Of a stretch of 64,000 bases of DNA, positions 27,484 to 39,910 are shown piece after piece. Each line of letters opens with the position of its first letter. The stretch's first letter is position 1. The stretch spans positions 1 through 64,000 of the forward strand of contig JAUKTV010000030.1 in assembly GCA_030549205.1 (NCBI GenBank). Reading direction: 5' to 3'. Both the position numbers and the translations under genes were made by a program. Source of the stretch: Apiosordaria backusii (Eukaryota; Ascomycota; Sordariomycetes; Sordariales; Lasiosphaeriaceae). The notes beneath the pieces are model-generated. The model searched no databases. It worked only from the letters and a program-made list of their open reading frames with translations, and had not been told where the DNA came from.

Positions 27484-29120
27484 ATGACAACCCGGGAGCA
27501 TGACGTTGACTGGCTACTCGTTAGCTTCCCAGTTACTGCTGGAATAGCCGCAGTCATCCTTGCCATCATGATCAACGCGCTCGCGACGCCGAGGAAGGCA
27601 GATCCACGAGAGCCCCCTCTACTGAAACCCACAATTCCCTTTGTCGGCCATGCCATCGGGTTCATTCGCCATCAGGCTCGTTACCATTACACTCTGCAGA
27701 GAACATCACAGCAACCAATCGTCACACTGCCCATGCTGACAGGAAAACTGTACGCAATCTGGGAGCCCACACTTATCTCTGCTGGGCTCAAGAATAGACA
27801 CCTCTCAACGAAACCCCAAATGGAGGCCGTGATCTCCCCGTTGTTCAAAGTCAGCAAGCCTACCGCCAAGCTGATGAAGGGTGGCCTGTCCGACTACCTC
27901 ACAGACCGGATCATGTTCCATGCCCTTCCCGCCAGCTTCGCGAAAGAGACACAGCAGAAGTTTATTGATGCCGCCCTGAGCGAAATATCGAAATATTTTG
28001 TGGCTCTTTCGTCCGGAGCGAGCCGACAACAAGAGATAGTACCCAACGTCTGGCTTTTCATAAGGGATGTGGTAGCCAAAGCTACGACACCGCCATTGTA
28101 CGGCAAAGATCACGATCCATTTACACATGATCCGACTCTGGTAAGCTCAATAATTCGTGCTTGAAGTCAGAGGTCACTCATCAAAAGCAGGAACAATCCT
28201 TTTGGGACTTCAACGAATCCCTCCTCGCACTCTCAATCGACATTCTCTCCAACATCTTCGCCCGGGCAGGTAATATTGGCCGGGAGAAAATGGCCAAGGC
28301 CATCGCCCCATACTATCACGCTCACTTGGAAGACCATCCCTCCGCGTCCGCTCTCATCCGAAATCGAGCAAAAGAACTCCGCAACGCGGGGGTCCCAGTC
28401 GACGACATCGCACGGTTCGAAGCCTTGCTCCCTTTCGCAGCAATGATTAACACAGTCCCTACGCTCTTCTGGTTCTTCGCTCATGTTTTTACCCGTCCCG
28501 ATCTTGTTCAGCAGCTTAGAAAAGAGATCGAGACAGGTATACTCTCCAGAACAGGATCCAAGGCAAAATTGGTGATTTCAGCAGCTGTTCTACAAGAAAA
28601 AACACCTCTTTTGTGGAGCTGCTACAAGGAGACTCTTCGCTTGACTATCCATCAAGCCGTCACACGAACGGTGATGCAAGACACGACTATCACCTCGGCT
28701 GCGACCGGACAAACGTACTTTTTGCAGAAGGGTAGTGTAGTGCAGATGTCGATCGGGGTAGCTCACAATCTGCCGGAGTTCTGGGGGAAAGACAGCGAAG
28801 AGTTCAAGGCGGATCGGTTCGTGGGATTGACGAAAAGTGAGGGAAAGGCTTTGAAGGCGGCTCATCAGCCGTATGGTGGCGGGTTGCATCTGTGTCCTGG
28901 GAGGCATTTTGCGTTGGCTGAGATGATGGCTGTGATGACGACGCTGATTGTTGGGTTTGAGGTGGAGAGTTTGGATGGGAGGGCATGGAGGGGTCCAGAG
29001 AGGGGGACAGCGAGTATTGTTGATGCGGCTACCAAGCCGAAAAATGAAGGGAAGGGGTTTGGGGCCCAGATTCGAAGTCGTGAGGGGTGGGAAGACGTCA
29101 CGTGGGAGTATTGCTTTTAG
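27484..29120 (+). CDS. Cytochrome P450, CYP7/CYP8-like (E-class), 2 exons, 528 aa
   Basis: Exon 1 is 27,484-28,140 and exon 2 is 28,191-29,120; the 50-nt intron is GTAAGC...GCAG. An N-terminal membrane anchor (LLVSFPVTAGIAAVILAIM, residues about 11-29) targets it to the ER. The K-helix ExxR is KETLR (Glu366-Arg369). The heme-binding loop is PYGGGLHLCPGR with Cys454 as thiolate ligand; the usual Phe seven residues before Cys is Tyr. The I-helix region reads AMINTVPTLFW, lacking the AGxxT acid/alcohol pair but matching the AxxNTxPxxFW form seen in CYP7/CYP8-type enzymes and their fungal relatives. That points to sterol- or lipid-type oxygenation or isomerisation, but substrate is unknown. No other biosynthetic gene is adjacent, so there is no evidence for a metabolite cluster. 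Confidence 0.92.
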
Positions 29121-30243
29121 ATTTCATGGCGTGCGCGTGTGAAGAAGCCTTTGGCCCTGGAACGAATCTCCTTGAAAGAATCTTCTTGAAAGAAACACCA
29201 ACCGGGAAACGCCATAGAAAGACGGGCCGATGAAGATCGTCCTTATCGACTGGTGCTTTCAAGGTGTGTTTAATAGTTCAAGAGGCCTGTCTGAGATTCT
29301 AACAAGCGTGGTTTACATGGTTACATTCGGTGACTTTCTTGACATGTGTCCATACTCTGAATGAGTACCTTATTCGACCAGTTTCATCAGAAGTACCTTC
29401 AAAGATACCTAGATGGCTGGCTTTAAACCCCTACTTCTGTAACGGCAGTCCAGACCAGTTTGATACCCCTCACAGCATGGCGTATCGATCCAGAATACTG
29501 CCTTGGTAGATGCCTTGCTTCGCTTTCTTATCATCACCCCGCAGTTCGTATAGGTTGCATCCATCTCCCCTTCCCGCTTGTCTTTACGACGATGATATCT
29601 CCAGTGTCAAGTAAACCTGGTCACAGTCGTTGAATCTTTTATTTCAAAAAACAGTACTTTACAAGAGTCAACACTGCTCACTTTATCACATCATGATACT
29701 AAAGAGACCAAGATAAATGAAATGGCAAACGGCAAAGGAGTCTCAGTTTCACACAGGCCGCGGCATTTCCCTGAGGAAAAGGACTGCTCCAGAGAGCCAC
29801 CATTGCTATTAAAAGCTATAAGTGAGCTAAGCTTGCAGCTTGGCTCGCTCCAGTGGTATATATATGGTGAGGGCCACCTGCCGGTGCCATCACAACTTCA
29901 AATTTACTTTGACTGTTGAGGGTGTACTGCTTTAAGGTGTCATTTGTCGGAGCTGATTCAATCCTCCGCTGCAGGTTACTATTCGGCGCCACCCATCCCG
30001 TCTTCAAGTTGTGGACCCATTCCTGATCTCTGGAATCGGTACCTATACGGGCCCCTATCTGTGATCCACCCCTACCACCTTTCCAGCATCTGACTCCAGG
30101 TGAAAAAAAAGCTTCTGCCAAACCAGACTGCTCAACGTGAGTTGCCATGACAGCGCCTTAAACTCACAGCCCCTATTTACCCCTGGGCGGCGTGGGGGAG
30201 AATGCCAAGACCTGGCGGTGGAGTCAAGTGGACCTGAAACAGC
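29121..30243. other. Intergenic, no gene recognised
   Basis: About 1.1 kb of balanced composition between the P450 and the 5S rRNA gene. Frames are short and overlapping. The first part is probably the P450 3' UTR. A short - strand frame near 29,430-29,590 looks coding-like but is cut by stops and matches nothing I know. Confidence 0.5.
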
Positions 30244-30251
30244 AAAAAAAA
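30244..30251 (-). terminator. RNA polymerase III terminator of the 5S gene
   Basis: Eight A on the + strand, i.e. T8 on the transcribed sense, 10 nt past the mature 3' end of the 5S rRNA. Confidence 0.8.
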
Positions 30252-30261
30252 TCACAAAATT

Positions 30262-30380
30262 ACATACAACACCGAGGATTCCCCAGTGGTCACCCACCTG
30301 AGTACTAGTTCGGCTCTCAGCTGCTTATCTAGGGGAGAGCGGACGGGATCCCGAGTTTTCAGCTGGATATGGTCGTATGT
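30262..30380 (-). rRNA. 5S ribosomal RNA (119 nt)
   Basis: Read on the - strand it begins ACATACGACCATA and ends GGTGTTGTATGT, the conserved termini that pair as helix I of fungal 5S rRNA. The internal GGATCCCGTCCGCTC and GGTGGGTGACCAC segments are also typical. Length is exactly 119. A T8 terminator follows. The central region (CTCGGGAT, GATAAGCAGCTGAGAGC) differs from the common Aspergillus/Neurospora sequence, but compensating pairs look possible, so it may be a variant dispersed gene rather than a pseudogene. In these fungi 5S genes are dispersed, not in the rDNA unit. Confidence 0.93.
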
Positions 30381-30787
30381 GACAGACTCATGATGATCTG
30401 GGGCTTATATAGGGTTTGGGTGGGAGAACAGTGGCATACATATGAGAGAGGACTGTGGTTGGCTGCAGGAGTGACTATGGGAATGTGGAAATGCGGTTCT
30501 GTGCCGTGTGGAGGTAATGGAGATTCTGGTCACGGCAAGAGAGGAAGACAGGCAGAGAAGCAAAGTCACTAGAATACCTTAGATCTGCGGTATCCAGCCA
30601 ATGCCGGATGATTAATGACAAGGGTTCTCATGCTTCAACGAATCCAGATACCATAGCCACAAGAGAACGTATGGAGGATGACAAAACGAAAGCTTCAGTT
30701 TTAGCACCGCAGTAGAAGCTGTTGTTCTTCTTTTACAGCGCTGTAAGTTCGTCTGCAGTAAGAGGCCATAGCCAAAGCGGTAGAGTC
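30381..30787. other. Intergenic, 5S upstream to edge of element F
   Basis: Balanced composition with no recognisable gene. Short frames on both strands lack coding features. Ends abruptly at the left LTR of element F. Confidence 0.5.
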
Positions 30788-30935
30788 TGTAGGGTCGCAA
30801 TTAGGACCCACTCCTTGCTTATTAAATATCATCATTGCTAGGCTTAGCTTATTGAAACTTAGACTAATACAATACCTTTTTTCCCTTTTTATTTAAGTGC
30901 TTGTCTTGCCTTATAAGAACCCGCTGTATACAATA
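30788..30935 (+). repeat. Left LTR of element F (148 bp)
   Basis: Starts TGTAGGGTCGCAATTAGGAC and ends GCTGTATACAATA. Differences from the right copy are nearly all C/T or G/A transitions; for example ATACAATA here against GCGCGACA there, as RIP would produce. Confidence 0.85.
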
Positions 30936-31859
30936 TCATTTTATAGAGGCTCAATTGGAGATTACAAGGTCTATATAGGCGTATTTTATATATAAGTCTA
31001 AGCTAATAAGTACGACGGTTTCCGATTAAACTAGCAGTATAACGGTTAAGTCTAGTATCGAACGGTCTTATTCTTTTAATTATAATATTATATAGTATTT
31101 GCTTTTCTATAAATATAACTTTAAGTCTGAACATTTAAAAGTATAAAGTAGCGGCTTTTATTTAATATATTAAGCATCTATTATATAAAAGTAACTACAC
31201 TATTTAATTAAGTTTATAATACCTAGTTTAAAAGTCTAAGAACTTTAATTTAATATCCTTTTATTATTAACTAATTTTTAAATATAATAGAGTGCTATTA
31301 ACGGCATTATTTAAGTATAGTGTTTTATATATAAGTTTTGTATTTTAATTATTTAAGATTTCCAATTATTACCCTTTATTATTAATTATAATACTTTACA
31401 ATCTACTATTAAATAGTATTAAGTTTAATGCTATTAAATTTCAGTTTAATTTCTTATTTTAGCATTTAACTTTAGATTGTCAATTAGATTAAACGGATCT
31501 TTCCTATTAGCCTATAAAAACAGGCCTAGTTAGTACTGGCATTTACTAGCCTAACCTATCTATAATATTCTAAGTAAACTAGTAAGACTTAATTTATCTT
31601 TTAAGTAAAGACTTACCTTATATTATTACCATTACTATTTATATAATATCTATATTTACTATTATTTAATATAAGGATAGCTTATTACTTACTATATCTG
31701 ACCTTACTATATTAAATCTTTAAATCTATAATATTAAGTCTGCTATTTAACATTATAATTTAAACCAATCTTAAGATTTTAGACTAAGCCTAATATTATT
31801 TAAGCTTTAACTATTTAATATTACTATATACCAGCAATTTAATAGTATACTATACTTTA

Positions 31860-32313
31860 CGTTTACCTTTAAAGGTCTTTTAAGTAAGGACTTAGAGAAA
31901 TACTTCAAGGACATTAAAAGCCATATTATTTAACTATTAAAAACCGATCTTATACTAGCTAGTATAATATAAGAAAGTAAGGTAGTATTTTATAAAGGAT
32001 TGGAAGGAGCGGTAAAGAAGGATTAATATAATTGGCTATTACTTATAAATAGAGAGTAGGATAAACTTAAAGAGCTCTTTAAGGTATAATTTAAGTTAAA
32101 AGTTATTAATTGTAATTAAGAGACGACTATATAGGTAAATAATTTTACTTACCGATAAGATAAAGCTATTTAGTAATATATAAGGTAAGCTTAAGAGTTT
32201 TTATACCGGTATAATAAAACTTAGCTTATTAAACTTAAATATAGACTTCTAAATTATTTAGATAATATAAATAATAAGTCAGACCAATGCCTTTAGAATA
32301 GAGTAATAAATCG
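31860..32313 (+). pseudogene. Gag-like remnant of element F, interrupted by copia D
   Basis: The + frame reads through RIP stops as KDLEKYFKDIKSHII, then about 35 residues later GLEGAVKKD, then KLKELFKV and LEFLYRY-like text. This charged, helical pattern is like the capsid region of retrotransposon Gag. It is cut by the D insertion (TSD 32,314-32,318) and presumably continues at 39,911. No zinc knuckle could be read. Confidence 0.5.
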
Positions 32314-32318
32314 ACTTT

Positions 32319-33152
32319 TGTTAAACTAGGTCCCTGTGAGGCCTAAGTTTACAGTGAGTGGCTGCTATTATACTACATGGTAGAAGCTTAAGTTGGAAAG
32401 CCTACCCGTCAGCTACCCGGCACTTGCCCGGCACCTTACTTCACTGCAGGGCTATTCAAAGGCCTGCATCCCGCTAACCAGTGAGCCAAACTGCCTGTAA
32501 TTTTATATTCAGGCTACTAAGGCCCACTACTGTAGGCAGTATAAGTGGCCTAACCCTAACCCTACGTTAACCCGCACTTTAGGTTGGAGGTACTCAGTTT
32601 CACGGCCCTTTTATATGGCCGTAAGTCGATTTTTAAAGAGCTGTAAACCACACTAACTTAGCTGCCTATAAGACCTATAGCTAACCACTGGGCTGGCCAA
32701 ATTGGCCAAGAATTGGTAGGCCTATAATTAAATAGGTATATTACTACTATACTAAATTATAGGCCTATAGGCCCTGTAGGTCGGGAGCTATAGAGGGCTT
32801 GGTAAGTAGTTTACAGGGCTTAGCAAACCTCGGGTTTAACCAAGCCATACTCTAGCCTATCTGCCCGCTGGGGTATGCGAGGCACCGTATGTCAGTCGGT
32901 AGGTATATGGTAGAGGTCGAGTATGAACCCTACTATAGAGACTATTACAGTGGATTTATAGAAGGCTAGTACTATAATATAATTGTTTACCTACTATATT
33001 TCTATTCTATAGCACCTGCATGGTACTGTATTCTAGTATCCTAGTACTAAGCTATAGGTATTATATATAAGACTTCCGCTGTACTATGAGCTAGTGTGTA
33101 AGTATTAATTATAGGGCCTTTAGGCCTGTAATTGGCTATACCTATTCTAATA
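32319..33152 (+). repeat. 5' LTR of copia copy D (834 bp)
   Basis: TGTTAAACTAGGTCCCTGTG... to ...CCTATTCTAATA. Least mutated at its outer (left) part, where CpA/TpG are retained. Contains CCTAACCCTAACCCTA at 32,549-32,564. Confidence 0.94.
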
Positions 33153-33164
33153 GGTTATAAGCCT
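33153..33164 (+). other. Primer-binding site of copia D, initiator tRNA-Met half-molecule type
   Basis: GGTTATAAGCCT starts at the first base after the LTR. Allowing one RIP change (TGA->TAA) it is GGTTATGAGCC, complementary to the GGCTCATAACC anticodon arm of eukaryotic initiator tRNA-Met. The same site is AGGCTTATAACC at 20,203-20,214 in C and a further RIPed form at 12,251-12,262 in B. Confidence 0.75.
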
Positions 33165-33699
33165 AGAAGATACTTAATTGGGTTATAGGCTTATAAGCTT
33201 AAGCTTAAAGCCTTCTATAAATAACGGCTTAGGCCACTGTAGATTGTACTATAAGTAAGCTATAAAATCACTGATTTTAAAGCCTACTTATCGAGGTAAG
33301 GTTATAAGGTAAATACTAGGCTTGCCTTACCTTATTAGGTTTTCCGGGAGCCTATAAGGTTTAAATTTGCGTCTGCTACTAAATTTGTTGCACCGTAAGG
33401 CGCGTAAAAATTAGGCTTAATAGGGCATTGAAGGCCTATAAGCTATAAGCTTATAAAAGCTAGAAATAGCCTTTTACTTTAATTGTAGTTAGGTAGGTAG
33501 TTCTGTAAATCCTAAAAGTAGGTAAAAAAGTAAAAAGGTAAAGCGACCTTTTTAGCTACTACTGCTATTAATGGTTATAGTAATTTACTATGTAAAATAG
33601 AGCCTATTCTTTAAGGCTTTTAGGCGCTATAGACCTAGCCTTCTTACTATATAAAGCAAACTATAGCTAAAGCCTTAATTAAAAACGGTACTAGGCTAG

Positions 33700-36600
33700 G
33701 GTCTTAGAGCTCTATAGGACGTTCTAGCGGTAAGCGTATTAAGCCTTCTATAGATTTAAAAATGCAAGATAATAAGCTTAGGCAGGGGTTTTCTAAGAGG
33801 AAAGAATCAGTAGATTCTTATTATATATAGGCCTTTACTATTTAACTAAGGAAGTAAGAGGTTTAGATTTAACAGTTATAAAGCACTATAACTGAAGTAG
33901 TAAAGTAAATTAAGCTCTTAATAGCGGCTTAAAGTACTTTAAACTGGCTTAAGGCCACTATAACCGCTCCTTTAGTAGTAGCTAAAGCTATATACTAAGA
34001 AGCTGCAGTAGCCTACTAACTAAGGCTTAAGGCTAATAGTAGTTCCGCTAAGGTCCTTTATATTACTATAACTATTAAGATAATTAAAAAGGTCTACGAA
34101 TTCTCTATTAACTAAAGGCTTATAAGCTTTGAGAATTTCGATCTATAAAAATAGGGCCTAAATATTATACTATATACTATTGATATAGCTACTTTTATAG
34201 AGGACCCTATTATAGTAGCCTACTAAAGTAATATTAAATAGGCTTTACTATTAATATTACTTTAAGATAGTATAGCCTTAGGCCTCCAGGTTTCTATTTT
34301 ATAATAAACAAGCCCTATTAAAGCCTATAAACTGCTTATTTAAAGGTATTTCTATAGCGTTAAATTATAGTAAGGGAACCTCTATAAGGAATACTACTCT
34401 CTAAACTTCTACCAATTTATAGGCTCTTTAACGGACTTTAATACTAAGTTCTTTAATGCAGTTAGCTGGCTTATATTAGCCGGCATTAACCTTTAGATTA
34501 TAGATTAGGTAAATTAATACTTATAGGCTATAGAAAAGAGCTTTCTATAGTAGGCTGAGAGGTAATAAAGTACTATATAGACTGTTAAAGCACTAGGCTA
34601 AAATATAGATACTATTGACTTAAGCTTTTTAATAGCGGACCTATTAGAAGAATAGCGTATTTTAGCCTTTACAGTTACTAAAGGTATAGCCTATAGAAGT
34701 AGAAAAGGCCTTTATAAAGGCGTTAAAAAGAAGGTCTTTATAGATAAGAAGCTTAAAAGTAATAGTAATAGTAGCCTTAATAGCCTAAGTGGCTTTTTTT
34801 AGAAGAAAAAGAAGAAAGGCTTTAAAAGGCCTAAAGGCCTTAAAGAAAGGCCTAAGGTTAAAGATTCGTTTACCTATATAATAAGCTTCTATAATCTAGC
34901 TTTAAGGGTCTTTAAAGACTTTAATAGTGACGATAGTAACGAAGGTACCTATATAGTACTTATAGAGCCTGCTAAAGGCGCTAAAAGCATTAAAGGTAAG
35001 GCCTTAGTAATACTCTCTTTAAGGGATATCCTTCTATACAATACTGGGTCTACTGACTATATTATTAACAGTCGAAAATAGTTTATTAACTATAAGCTTA
35101 ATAATAGCTTACTAAAGACAATTTATATAGAAGGAGGTTCCTTAATACCTAAGGGCTTTAAAACCGCTATATTTACAATACTTTTATAAAAAGAACCCTT
35201 TAAATATATTAAGCTTAAGCTTAAAAATGCTTTATATATTCTTTAGTTTAATATTAACCTTTTTAATAGTATATTATATTATAAAGTTAGCGGTTAGGTT
35301 AAAAAGGAAGTACTATATAGGTTTAATAAGGCCCTGATAGCGGTATTTGATTTTATTTAAAATTATAGGGAATAGAGAGGCCTATTATTTACTATAATGT
35401 AAGTTTTAATATTATTAGTCGGGAGCGAAAATTAGTAGTTAAGCTTTCTAATAAGCCTTTATTTTAAAAAGATAGCTATTTAAAGGTCGATTTAGACCTT
35501 TAAAGGCCTAGTAATAGGCCTATAGAGCCAAATAGCAATAGGGCTATTAGCTTTAATTCAAATATTTAAAAGGTAAAGCCCTATAGGCTTAGAAGGTTTA
35601 AGTCTGGTTATAAAGAAGGCTATAGCCAGGGCAGATTTAGAAGAATAGAGCTCTGTTAGCTTATAGAAGGCCTTAATAGCTTAAGTAACTTCGGCTTTAG
35701 AAGATCTAGTTAAGGCAGACCTACTGAAAAGCTCTATTAGCCTATAGAAGGCTTTAATAGCTTAAGTAACCTTGGCCTATTTAATTAAGAAGAGGCTTAG
35801 AGGGGCTATATACCTAGAGAGGCTATTAAAAATATCCCTAATATTACTATAGACTATTATAGTAAATTGCTTTAAGTAGTATTAAAATAGTATATTAGGC
35901 TAGGTTATATAGGCTTAATATTATTAAAAAAGATTAGTAAAATTACTACTAAGCTTTTAAACTTAGATTAAATAAAGAAAGTAGATTTTTAATACTTGGC
36001 TTATAATAAAGTTAAGGTAGTAAGAAGGCTTTAATTTTCTACTATTCCAGACCTTCTTAAGGTCTTAGGTTCTATTAAAGGTAATACCTTTAAAATTAAG
36101 CCTATACCCTATAATAGGCTTCCTATAGTGTTAATTTTAGTAGACTGAAAATCCTAGTTTAGGTAGGCCTTTTATTTACTAAACGCTAAGGGACTAACTA
36201 TACTAAGTATTATTAAAGGCTTTTTTAAAGGCCTAAAGAATTGCTACGATAGGTACTTTATCTATTTTTACTATAACGGTAGGAAAGAAATTAACTATAA
36301 ATTATAGGTCTAGTTTTTTACTAAAGGCGTTAAATTTTCTATTTTTAAGCTCTATATTTATAAGTAAAATAGCCTAATTGAACGCTTTATTAAAGTATTT
36401 TTAAACTGGTTATAGGCTATAATAGTATTATTATAGCTTTCTTAATACTTATAGTGCTATATAGTATTTATAGTATTTGAATTAGTTAACTGTACGGTAG
36501 TTAGTAATAAAGACTTAACTTTCTATTAAATGCTTTATAATAAATTAAAGCCTTCCCTTTTCTATAAGCTAGACTTAAGTTAGTTTAAGGCTGTAGGTTC

Positions 36601-38870
36601 TTTTATAAAGCTCTTTATTCCTATTGAAAAAAGGTCTAGAGCTTTAAAGCTATAGGCCTATATAAAGCTTAGTAAGCTATTGGCTGTTTTTAAAAGTAAG
36701 ACCTATTAAGTATAAATACCGGCTAGAAGGGCAGTAGTAAAATCTTCCTTTATAAATATAGTAGACGAACTTACTGTAATTTAAAGTATTACTGCTATTT
36801 TAAAAGGAGATTTAAGCTGAGGGAGGGTAGAGTTATTATAATTAGTAGATAAAGATAGCGACCTATACTTTAAATACGACTTAGTCGGCTGATTAAATTT
36901 GGAAATTAGTTAATAGGCTAATATTGAAAATTTCTTTAATAGCAAGTTAATTAATAGGTTTACTATTTAGAAGGCTATAATTAATAGTAGCTTAAAGCTT
37001 TTTAATAGGCTTATTATAGGCTTTGAGGTTAGTTTAGAATCCTCTATTAAAAACTACTTACTAATGGAAGTAGAAGAACTATATTTAAGTGTAAGTAAAG
37101 ATATTAAAATAGGTATTAGCCAATTTATTAAATCAATATTAGCTAGGGTTAAGGCCTATTATTATAGGGTCTTTAGGGGTTCTTTTAGTATTAGTTTATT
37201 ACCTTGAATATTAAAATAAGTGCTAAAGAATTTTAAAAAATCCTACTAGTTAGAGGCTATATATAGCAAATTTAGGTAAATAGTTAATTAAAAAACCTTT
37301 AAGTTCCTTTTTTAAAGTACTTTTCTTAAGGACTGTATACTATTAATTAGTAGGTTAATACTATGTAAAAAGACCGATAAAGAAAATAGGCTTTTAAAGT
37401 TTAAAGCTAGGCTAGTTATTAGAGGATTTTTATAGAAGGAAGGCTTAGACTTTATAGAGACCTTTGCCTTTATTACTATATTACTTATTTAGTATATACT
37501 GTTAACTATAGTAGCTTTATTAAATTAGGAAATAGAGTAGATCGATTTTATAAGGGCATTTCTTAATAGCTATTTAAAAAAGGAGAATTATATAGTAATA
37601 CTTAAGGGCTTTTATAAGTTTTACTAATTAGTAAACTTGGCTATTAAAGCTAAGCTATATAAGTAAGGCTTTAGGCTTAAAATTAGTTAAATAATTTGCC
37701 TTTTTAAAGCCTTATATAATTTAAAGTAAAGCCTTAAACTTTAGTAAGCTAAACTTACTAAGCTATTAAAAGAAGAAGGTTTTATAGTATTAATTTTTAA
37801 CTTTACTATCTTTTATAATCCTAAGGTTAGGATTTTTATAGTAACCTATATTAATAATTGTTTAATTATAGGCTTTAATAAAGCCTATATTTAACAGCTT
37901 AAGAAAAGTTTAAATAAGGTCTACTTAATAAAAGATAAAGGGCCGGCTTCCTTCTTTTTAGAGGTTTAAATAATAAAGAATAGACGTCGTTCTCTTCTAT
38001 AGTTTAGTTAAGCTTAGTATATATAAAAAGCAATTAAGACTTTTAGCTTTAAAAATAGCTATAAAATACTAGTTCCTTTATAGCTTAGAATAGTAGCCTA
38101 GTATAAAGACCTTAAACTAAAAGGAAGCCTTATAAGTAAGTTGGATTATATACTATTCTAGTATATAGTAGATACTGTAATGTATTTAATAACTTAAATA
38201 AGGCTTAATATTGCTTTTATAGTATAGTGGCTTTTAAAAAGTATACAGTAGCCTACTATAGTAAGTCTAAACACTGTTAAAAACCTTTTAAAGTATTTAA
38301 ACGGTATAGAGAATTTAGTAATTACTTATAGCTATACTATTGGACTTATTAAAAAAGAAGGTACTATAGTATTTATAGGCTTTATAGATTTAGACTTTAT
38401 AGGGGACTTAAAGGATTTAAAATCTACTTATAGCTTTATATTTAAAGTAGCCAGAGGCCTTATAAGCTAGAAATTAAAGAAGGCCAGTATTATAAGCCTT
38501 TTTACTTTAAAGGTTAAAACCGATATACTTATTAAAGCTATAAGGCTTTATAAATTAGGAAGGTTTATAAGAAGCTAAGGTATACTTTAATAGGCTTTAC
38601 CTCTTTATATAATAATAATATTAGCTTTATAATTACTACTTATAATCTAACCTTTTATAATTATATTAAGTATATACTATTAAAATACTATTAAATTAGG
38701 AAGTAAGTTAAGGCATTATAGGTTATTATTAATTACTTAAATACTAAATAAATACCGGCTGATAGGCTAACTAAACTACTAGCTAATTAAAAATTCAAGA
38801 CCTTTATAGGTCTTTTAGGTTTAAGGAATAGGCCTATAAAGGAAAAGTTAATAGAGGAATAGATTAGAAA
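33700..38870 (+). pseudogene. Copia Gag-Pol remnant of copy D
   Basis: Reading + through stops gives the Ty1/copia domain order. Pre-integrase near 35,880-35,930 reads QYIRLGYIGL (ancestral WHxRLGH). Integrase near 36,320-36,410 reads KGVKF then YKQNSLIERFIKVF (ancestral YTPEQNGLAER). RT near 37,380-37,570 reads LLKFKARLVIRGFL, then LDFIETFAF, then QIDFIRAFLNS. The RT active site near 37,840 reads TYINN, a RIPed YIDD. Integrase before RT defines copia rather than gypsy order. Upstream text is Gag, less certain. Dozens of stops; not functional. Confidence 0.85.
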
Positions 38871-39060
38871 ACTACCCTTTCTATATTTAATTTTTCTTTA
38901 TAATTTAACTTATAAAAGTAGTTGCTTAATACTTAAATATATAGGCCTTAATGCTTTATATACCTTATATTTTAGTTTTTTAATTAGCTAGTTAGTTTAT
39001 TAATTTTAACTTACTATAGTAGGCCTTAGATTTAAATCTAGGCTTACTACTTACTATAAG

Positions 39061-39071
39061 TAGAGGAGGGG
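39061..39071 (+). other. Polypurine tract of copia D
   Basis: TAGAGGAGGGG immediately before the 3' LTR; primer for plus-strand DNA synthesis in LTR elements. Degraded equivalents are at the same place in A, B and C. Confidence 0.75.
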
Positions 39072-39905
39072 TATTAAACTAGGTCCCTGTAAGGCCTAAG
39101 TTTACAATAGGTAACTGCTATTATATTATATAGTAAAAGCTTAAGTTAGAAAGCCTATCTATTAGCTACCTAGCACTTACCCGGTACCTTACTTTACTAT
39201 AAGGCTATTTAAAGGCCTACATTCTACTAACTAGTAGGCTAAACTACCTGTAATTTTATATTTAAACTACTAAGGCTTACTACTGTAGTCAATATAAGTG
39301 GCCTAACCCTAACCCTATATTAACCTATACTTTAAGTTAGGGGTGCTTGGTTTTGCGGCCCTTTTATATGGCTGTAAGTCGATTTTTAAAGAGCTATAAA
39401 CTATACTAACTTAATTACCTATAAGACCTGTAGCTAATTACTAGGCTAGCTAAATTAGCTAAAAATTAGTAGGCCTATAATTAAGTAGGTATATTATTAC
39501 TATACTAAATTATAGGCCTGTAAGCCCTATAAGTTAGGAACTATAGAGGGCTTAGCAAGTGATTTATAAGGCTTAGCAAACCTCGGGTTTAACTAAGCTA
39601 TACTTTGGCCTATTTGCCTACTAGGGTATACAAGGTACCGTACGTTAGTCGGTAGGTATATAGTAAAGGTCAAGTACGAACCTTATTATAGAGACTATTA
39701 TAGTGGATTTACAGAAGGCTAGTACTATAATACAATTATTTACCTACTATATTTCTATTCTACAGTACCTGCGTAGTACTGTATTCTAGTACCCTAGCAC
39801 TGAGCTATAGGTATCATGCATAAGACTTCCGCTGTACTGTGAGCTAGTGTGTGAGCATTAATTACAGGGCCCTTAGGCCTGTAATTGGCCATACCTATTC
39901 CAATA
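39072..39905 (+). repeat. 3' LTR of copia copy D (834 bp)
   Basis: TATTAAACTAGGTCCCTGTA... to ...CCTATTCCAATA, then the ACTTT duplication. More RIPed than its partner at 32,319 except at the outer right end. Confidence 0.94.
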
Positions 39906-39910
39906 ACTTT

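Larger units (their letters stand above)
32319..39905 (+). mobile_element. Copia copy D: complete, RIP-degraded Ty1/copia retrotransposon nested in F
   Basis: 7,587 bp with perfect ACTTT duplications (32,314-32,318 and 39,906-39,910) and two 834-bp LTRs. PBS 33,153-33,164 directly abuts the 5' LTR and a clear polypurine tract precedes the 3' LTR. Same family as A, B and C, and the best copy for reading structure because its 5' LTR is lightly mutated. Confidence 0.95.

Noticed and set aside
29430..29590. Coding-like - strand stretch
   Set aside because: Interrupted by stops, no splice sites that rescue it, no family recognised.
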